Shown here piece by piece: positions 6,901-8,566 of a stretch of DNA of 8,566 nucleotides. The translations under genes and the position numbers were made by a program. The notes under the pieces are model-generated. The model saw only the letters and a list, made by a program, of their open reading frames with translations. It made no database searches and was not told the DNA's origin. Positions within the stretch are counted from its first letter, which is position 1. The number at the start of each line of letters is the position of its first letter. Origin of the DNA: Chitinophagaceae bacterium (GTDB taxonomy: Bacteria; Bacteroidota; Bacteroidia; Chitinophagales; Chitinophagaceae); the NCBI GenBank assembly GCA_025455205.1, contig JALOMZ010000057.1:1-8566 (forward strand), read 5' to 3'.

Positions 6901-7280
6901 TACTGGGCGCCATGGAACGTATGTACCAGCGCAACAAGATCCAGGAAGAGAGCCTGCATTATGAAATGCTCAAGCACACGGGTGAGCTGCCCATAGTGGG
7001 TGTAAACACTTTCCTGAATAAGCAAGGCAGCCCTACACAATTGCCCGGGGAGGTGATCAGGAGTACCCAGGAAGAAAGGGAACAGCAGATCCAGAACCTG
7101 GCGGCATTCTGGAAGCGCAATGAACAGAAGAGTGGCGAGATGCTGAGCCGCCTCAAGCAGGCCGCCATTCGCAACGCCAACCTGTTTGAAGAGCTGATGG
7201 AATGTGTCAAGTACTGCTCGCTGGGCCAGATTACCCATGCCTTGTATGAAGTAGGTGGACAGTACCGCCGCAACATGTAG
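3921..7280 (+). CDS. icmF: Fused isobutyryl-CoA mutase IcmF (B12-dependent, with built-in G-protein chaperone)
   Basis: Interconverts isobutyryl-CoA and n-butyryl-CoA using adenosylcobalamin; the internal GTPase gates cofactor loading and repair. 1119 residues, normal for IcmF. Domains: B12-binding (about 8-138) with DGH (18-20, H20 the lower cobalt ligand), SYQGG (66-70) and GGGGG (94-98); MeaB-like G-domain (about 190-405) with Walker [10 protein letters not shown] (201-209), [11 protein letters not shown] (231-241), ESAGTGQSD (294-302) and NKFD (341-344); a helical linker (about 410-535); and the TIM-barrel mutase domain (about 540-1119). In the substrate pocket AGVF (F564, where methylmalonyl-CoA mutase has Tyr) and [10 protein letters not shown] (Q758) favour isobutyryl/butyryl-CoA over methylmalonyl-CoA; SGYH (H806) is the conserved catalytic His. 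The start is ATG 3921; two in-frame TTG codons just upstream (3909, 3912) are less likely. It lies downstream of ridA but behind its terminator, so it is likely transcribed separately. All key motifs look intact. Confidence 0.96.
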   Translation: MTDIPQKIRIVTAASLFDGHDAAINIMRRIMQSKGAEIIHLGHNRSVHEIVEAAIEEDAHSIAITSYQGGHVEFFKYMKDLLDQSGCGHIRIFGGGGGTILPEEIRELHAYGITRIYSPDDGREMGLEGMIEDVIRRSAPEAAENPAFWAAATQWNGQLPLGEKKDVRRVARAITLAEMGQPWKQQGSVVPRSVPVLGITGTGGAGKSSVTDEIVRRFLARNTEETIAVISVDPSKKKTGGALLGDRIRMNSISGPRAYMRSLATREDNAALSSHVQEAIDVCKEAGYDFIILESAGTGQSDASILDFCNVSLYVMTPEYGAASQLEKINMLDYADLIAINKFDKAGALDALADVRKQYKRNHGLWSAKDDDLPVLGTMASKFNDEGMNRLFDQLLQVIHTKLGVQFGNAAFGETAKVSQAVIPPARARYLSEIADSNRSYDRWVEEQATVASRLYQIHGVMQEPAMQGQAALQQLHQQYSESLSRECSRMLDAWPELVRKYEQDFFEYQVRDKVIRQPLITTSLSGTKIKKVVLPKYKDWGDILRWQLQENLPGTFPYTAGVFELKRQGEDPTRMFAGEGCPERTNKRFHYVSHDQPAKRLSTAFDSVTLYGEDPGHRPDIYGKIGNSGVSIATVDDAKKLYSGFDLCDPRTSVSMTINGPAPIILAFFMNAAIDQQCEKWIGENNQWDRVKAYAEEKYRHYPRPVYYNPMAPGRLPEGNDGLGLQLLGLSGDEVLEPEVYARCREAALQQVRGTVQADILKEDQAQNTCIFSTEFALKLMGDVQEYFIANKVRNFYSVSISGYHIAEAGANPITQLAFTLANGFTYVEYYLSRGMHIDDFAPNLSFFFSNGMDPEYSVIGRVARRIWAKAMKHKYKGNERSQKLKYHIQTSGRSLHAQEIDFNDIRTTLQALYAIYDNCNSLHTNAYDEAITTPTEESVRRAMAIQLIINRELGSAKTENFIQGSFIIEELTNLVEEAVLREFDRITERGGVLGAMERMYQRNKIQEESLHYEMLKHTGELPIVGVNTFLNKQGSPTQLPGEVIRSTQEEREQQIQNLAAFWKRNEQKSGEMLSRLKQAAIRNANLFEELMECVKYCSLGQITHALYEVGGQYRRNM

Positions 7281-7314
7281 TGGCGGAGCAACATGCGAAA
7301 GAATCCTTACAGGC

Positions 7315-7343
7315 CGGGGCCATCCACCATCTGGATGGCCCCG
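7315..7343. terminator. Hairpin between convergent genes, likely bidirectional terminator
   Basis: A 12-bp perfect stem (arms 7315-7326 and 7332-7343, core GGGGCCATCCA/TGGATGGCCCC) with a 5-nt loop lies between the icmF stop (7280) and the stop of the minus-strand outer-membrane gene (7378). Neither side has a real T-tract, so it may act as a weak terminator or an mRNA 3'-end stabiliser for both transcripts. Confidence 0.6.
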
Positions 7344-7377
7344 CTGCCTTTCATGACTTGTTTACAGGGAACCTCTT

Positions 7378-8544
7378 TCAGAAGCTCCATTTCCAGCGCA
7401 GGTACAGGGCATTTCCCAAAGATTTGTACACTTCCTGTTTACCCCATACGGACTGCACAAAAAATGACAGGTCGCTGTTGGTGCCATACTGCCAGGTGAG
7501 CGTCGGAAACAGGATCAGATAGTTGGCGCCGCCCGGTGCATAAATGGTGCTGAATCCAATATTCAGCAGGGGGTGAACATTCTTGGTGGCCATGCCAAAC
7601 AGTGAGTGCCGGAAGGGCAGCAGTTGTTTGGCGGTACCAGCCTGCAGGAGTTGCACCGCCATGAGGCTGGCATTATTGCTGCCACCGGTTTGGAGCAGGT
7701 AGGATCCGTTGAAATACCATGCCCTGGCATTGGTATAGTCCATGCCCAAGGTGAGGCTGAACGAGGCAGCGGAATCGGTATAATCACGCATGGGCAGAAA
7801 CCAGCTTGCCTCACCTTTGAATCCGGCGTTGCCTGCATTGCCGGCCCATCCCGCGCCCAGCACAAAATCACTTTTCATGATGCCGCTCAATACCTGCACA
7901 TCATACTCGCGCAGGTTGAACTGGTACCTGATGGCAGCTGTATGGTCGTACTTGTTCCGGCCCACCCGCCAGGCCAGATCGAGGGTGCTCATGGGGCGGA
8001 GATTATATTGTACCCGCAGCGCATCACTGCCGGGTCGTTCTTCATAGTCGAAATCCAGGTAGTTGTAGGCATTGAACAGGTCGTTGGGGTTCCAGACGGT
8101 GTGGATGCCCCAGTTGATGCGTTGCCTGCCGAGGGAGATATCCCATTTTTGGTGGCTCCAGCTGGCATACAGGCGGTCTACGTTGAGGTGCCAGAAATAA
8201 TTGCTGCCGCTCACGGGTACAAAGGAAAGGTCCACCAGGCCATCGTCCTTGTCAAGCGCCTCCGCCCAGCCGGGCGTTTTTTGCACCTGGTTGCCAAAAA
8301 AGAAGCGGTTGCGCAGCTCGGCCCGCACGGTGAATGACTCCTTCCAGGAAAGGGTGGTGCGCAGGCGATTGTGGATCAGGTTGAGGCCGGCCACGGAATC
8401 GGCAGGGTTCACAAAAGCCAGGGAGGGCATCTCCTTGATATAGCCATGAAATGACAACCGCAGGGCGCTGCTGTCTTGTGCCTGCTGTGCGGCAACAGGC
8501 CATGCCGGCAGCAGCCAAAACAGGAGAATGCTAAGGGGTTTCAC
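7378..8544 (-). CDS. Outer-membrane beta-barrel protein, porin-like, function unknown
   Basis: 388 residues from a GTG at 8544. Residues 1-19 form a signal peptide (MKPLSILLFWLLPAWPVAA) with likely cleavage before Q20; there is no lipobox cysteine. The rest is rich in alternating aromatic/polar segments typical of transmembrane beta strands, and the chain ends WKWSF with the terminal Phe expected of a Bam-recognised barrel. The most distinctive region is GRQRINWGIHTVWNPNDLFN (139-158) followed by DYEERPGSDALRVQY (166-180), reminiscent of porin or alginate-export/DUF1302-like barrels with a GRQ-x-WG-NPxD pattern; this is recognised by eye only. The start is uncertain: the frame stays open to the right edge, GTG starts are uncommon, and the ATG at 8566 is in another frame, reaching TAG after 11 codons. 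It is convergent with icmF. The substrate is unknown. Confidence 0.8.
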   Translation of the reverse strand: MKPLSILLFWLLPAWPVAAQQAQDSSALRLSFHGYIKEMPSLAFVNPADSVAGLNLIHNRLRTTLSWKESFTVRAELRNRFFFGNQVQKTPGWAEALDKDDGLVDLSFVPVSGSNYFWHLNVDRLYASWSHQKWDISLGRQRINWGIHTVWNPNDLFNAYNYLDFDYEERPGSDALRVQYNLRPMSTLDLAWRVGRNKYDHTAAIRYQFNLREYDVQVLSGIMKSDFVLGAGWAGNAGNAGFKGEASWFLPMRDYTDSAASFSLTLGMDYTNARAWYFNGSYLLQTGGSNNASLMAVQLLQAGTAKQLLPFRHSLFGMATKNVHPLLNIGFSTIYAPGGANYLILFPTLTWQYGTNSDLSFFVQSVWGKQEVYKSLGNALYLRWKWSF

Positions 8545-8560
8545 CGTGGGTGAGGGGTTT
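8533..8560 (-). repeat. Short direct repeat around the start of the outer-membrane gene
   Basis: On the minus strand AAACCCCT occurs twice, starting at 8560 and 8541, 19 bp apart. The second copy follows directly on the assigned GTG start codon (8544-8542) and is codons 2-4. Removing one 19-bp unit would join the ATG at 8566 in frame with the signal peptide (MQKPLSILLFW...). The spacing is not a multiple of three, so gain or loss of a unit changes the reading frame. Confidence 0.5.
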
Positions 8561-8566
8561 TTGCAT

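Noticed and set aside
4929..7238. 769-codon open frame on the minus strand opposite icmF
   Set aside because: The plus strand encodes a full IcmF with all motifs intact. The antisense frame shows no recognisable domain and is explained by GC-rich codon bias.
8534..8566. 11-codon leader peptide on the minus strand starting at 8566
   Set aside because: It has no regulatory amino-acid run or attenuator structure; it is better seen as a by-product of the repeat at the gene start.
1..8566. Search for insertion sequences, tRNA/rRNA genes, CRISPR repeats, toxin-antitoxin or defence genes
   Set aside because: None seen on reading both strands: no transposase, no regularly spaced repeats, no tRNA-like cloverleaf, and all intergenic gaps are under 240 bp.

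Overview
The window reads as a chromosomal segment of a moderately GC-rich member of the Bacteroidota, probably Chitinophagaceae or a close relative. This is inferred from the style of the proteins (a fused IcmF mutase, a Bacteroidota-type outer-membrane barrel), from weak or absent Shine-Dalgarno sequences, and from a good match to the Bacteroidota -7 promoter element (TAnnTTTG) in front of icmF. No mobile element, RNA gene, CRISPR array or phage gene was found. The coding content is mostly housekeeping and central metabolism.

Layout from left to right. (1) Minus strand, 1-1342: the first 447 residues of a persulfide dioxygenase/rhodanese protein like CstB, running off the left edge. It follows a small ArsR-family repressor (1454-1801, minus), and the two are separated by a terminator-like hairpin (1394-1421). 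They look like a sulfane-sulfur or sulfide detoxification module, yet the repressor has no cysteine. (2) An AT-rich intergenic region of 235 bp (1802-2036) holds a 19-bp imperfect inverted repeat and a separate 10-bp palindrome, and is the likely control region of arsR. (3) Minus strand, 2037-3343: tsaB (t6A tRNA modification), overlapped ATGA-style by an upstream gene that encodes a shrunken relative of 3-hydroxyacyl-CoA dehydrogenase lacking the nucleotide-binding motif and key catalytic residues. (4) A 97-bp divergent region (3344-3440) with a perfect 12-bp palindrome separates this pair from ridA (3441-3821, plus), a reactive-enamine deaminase that ends in a strong hairpin terminator. (5) icmF (3921-7280, plus), a fused B12-dependent isobutyryl-CoA mutase with its own G-protein chaperone; its probable -7 promoter element overlaps the T-tract of the ridA terminator. 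(6) A convergent hairpin (7315-7343), then a minus-strand outer-membrane beta-barrel protein (7378-8544) whose start codon is uncertain.

How the genes relate: the arsR and CstB-like pair is a plausible functional unit. The dehydrogenase-like gene and tsaB are probably co-transcribed and translationally coupled. RidA and IcmF both act around branched-chain and short-chain acyl metabolism, but only adjacency links them. I do not see a clearly new multi-gene system. The most interesting items are the degenerate dehydrogenase, the cysteine-free regulator beside a persulfide enzyme, several palindromic sites in promoters, and the direct-repeat structure at the start of the outer-membrane gene.
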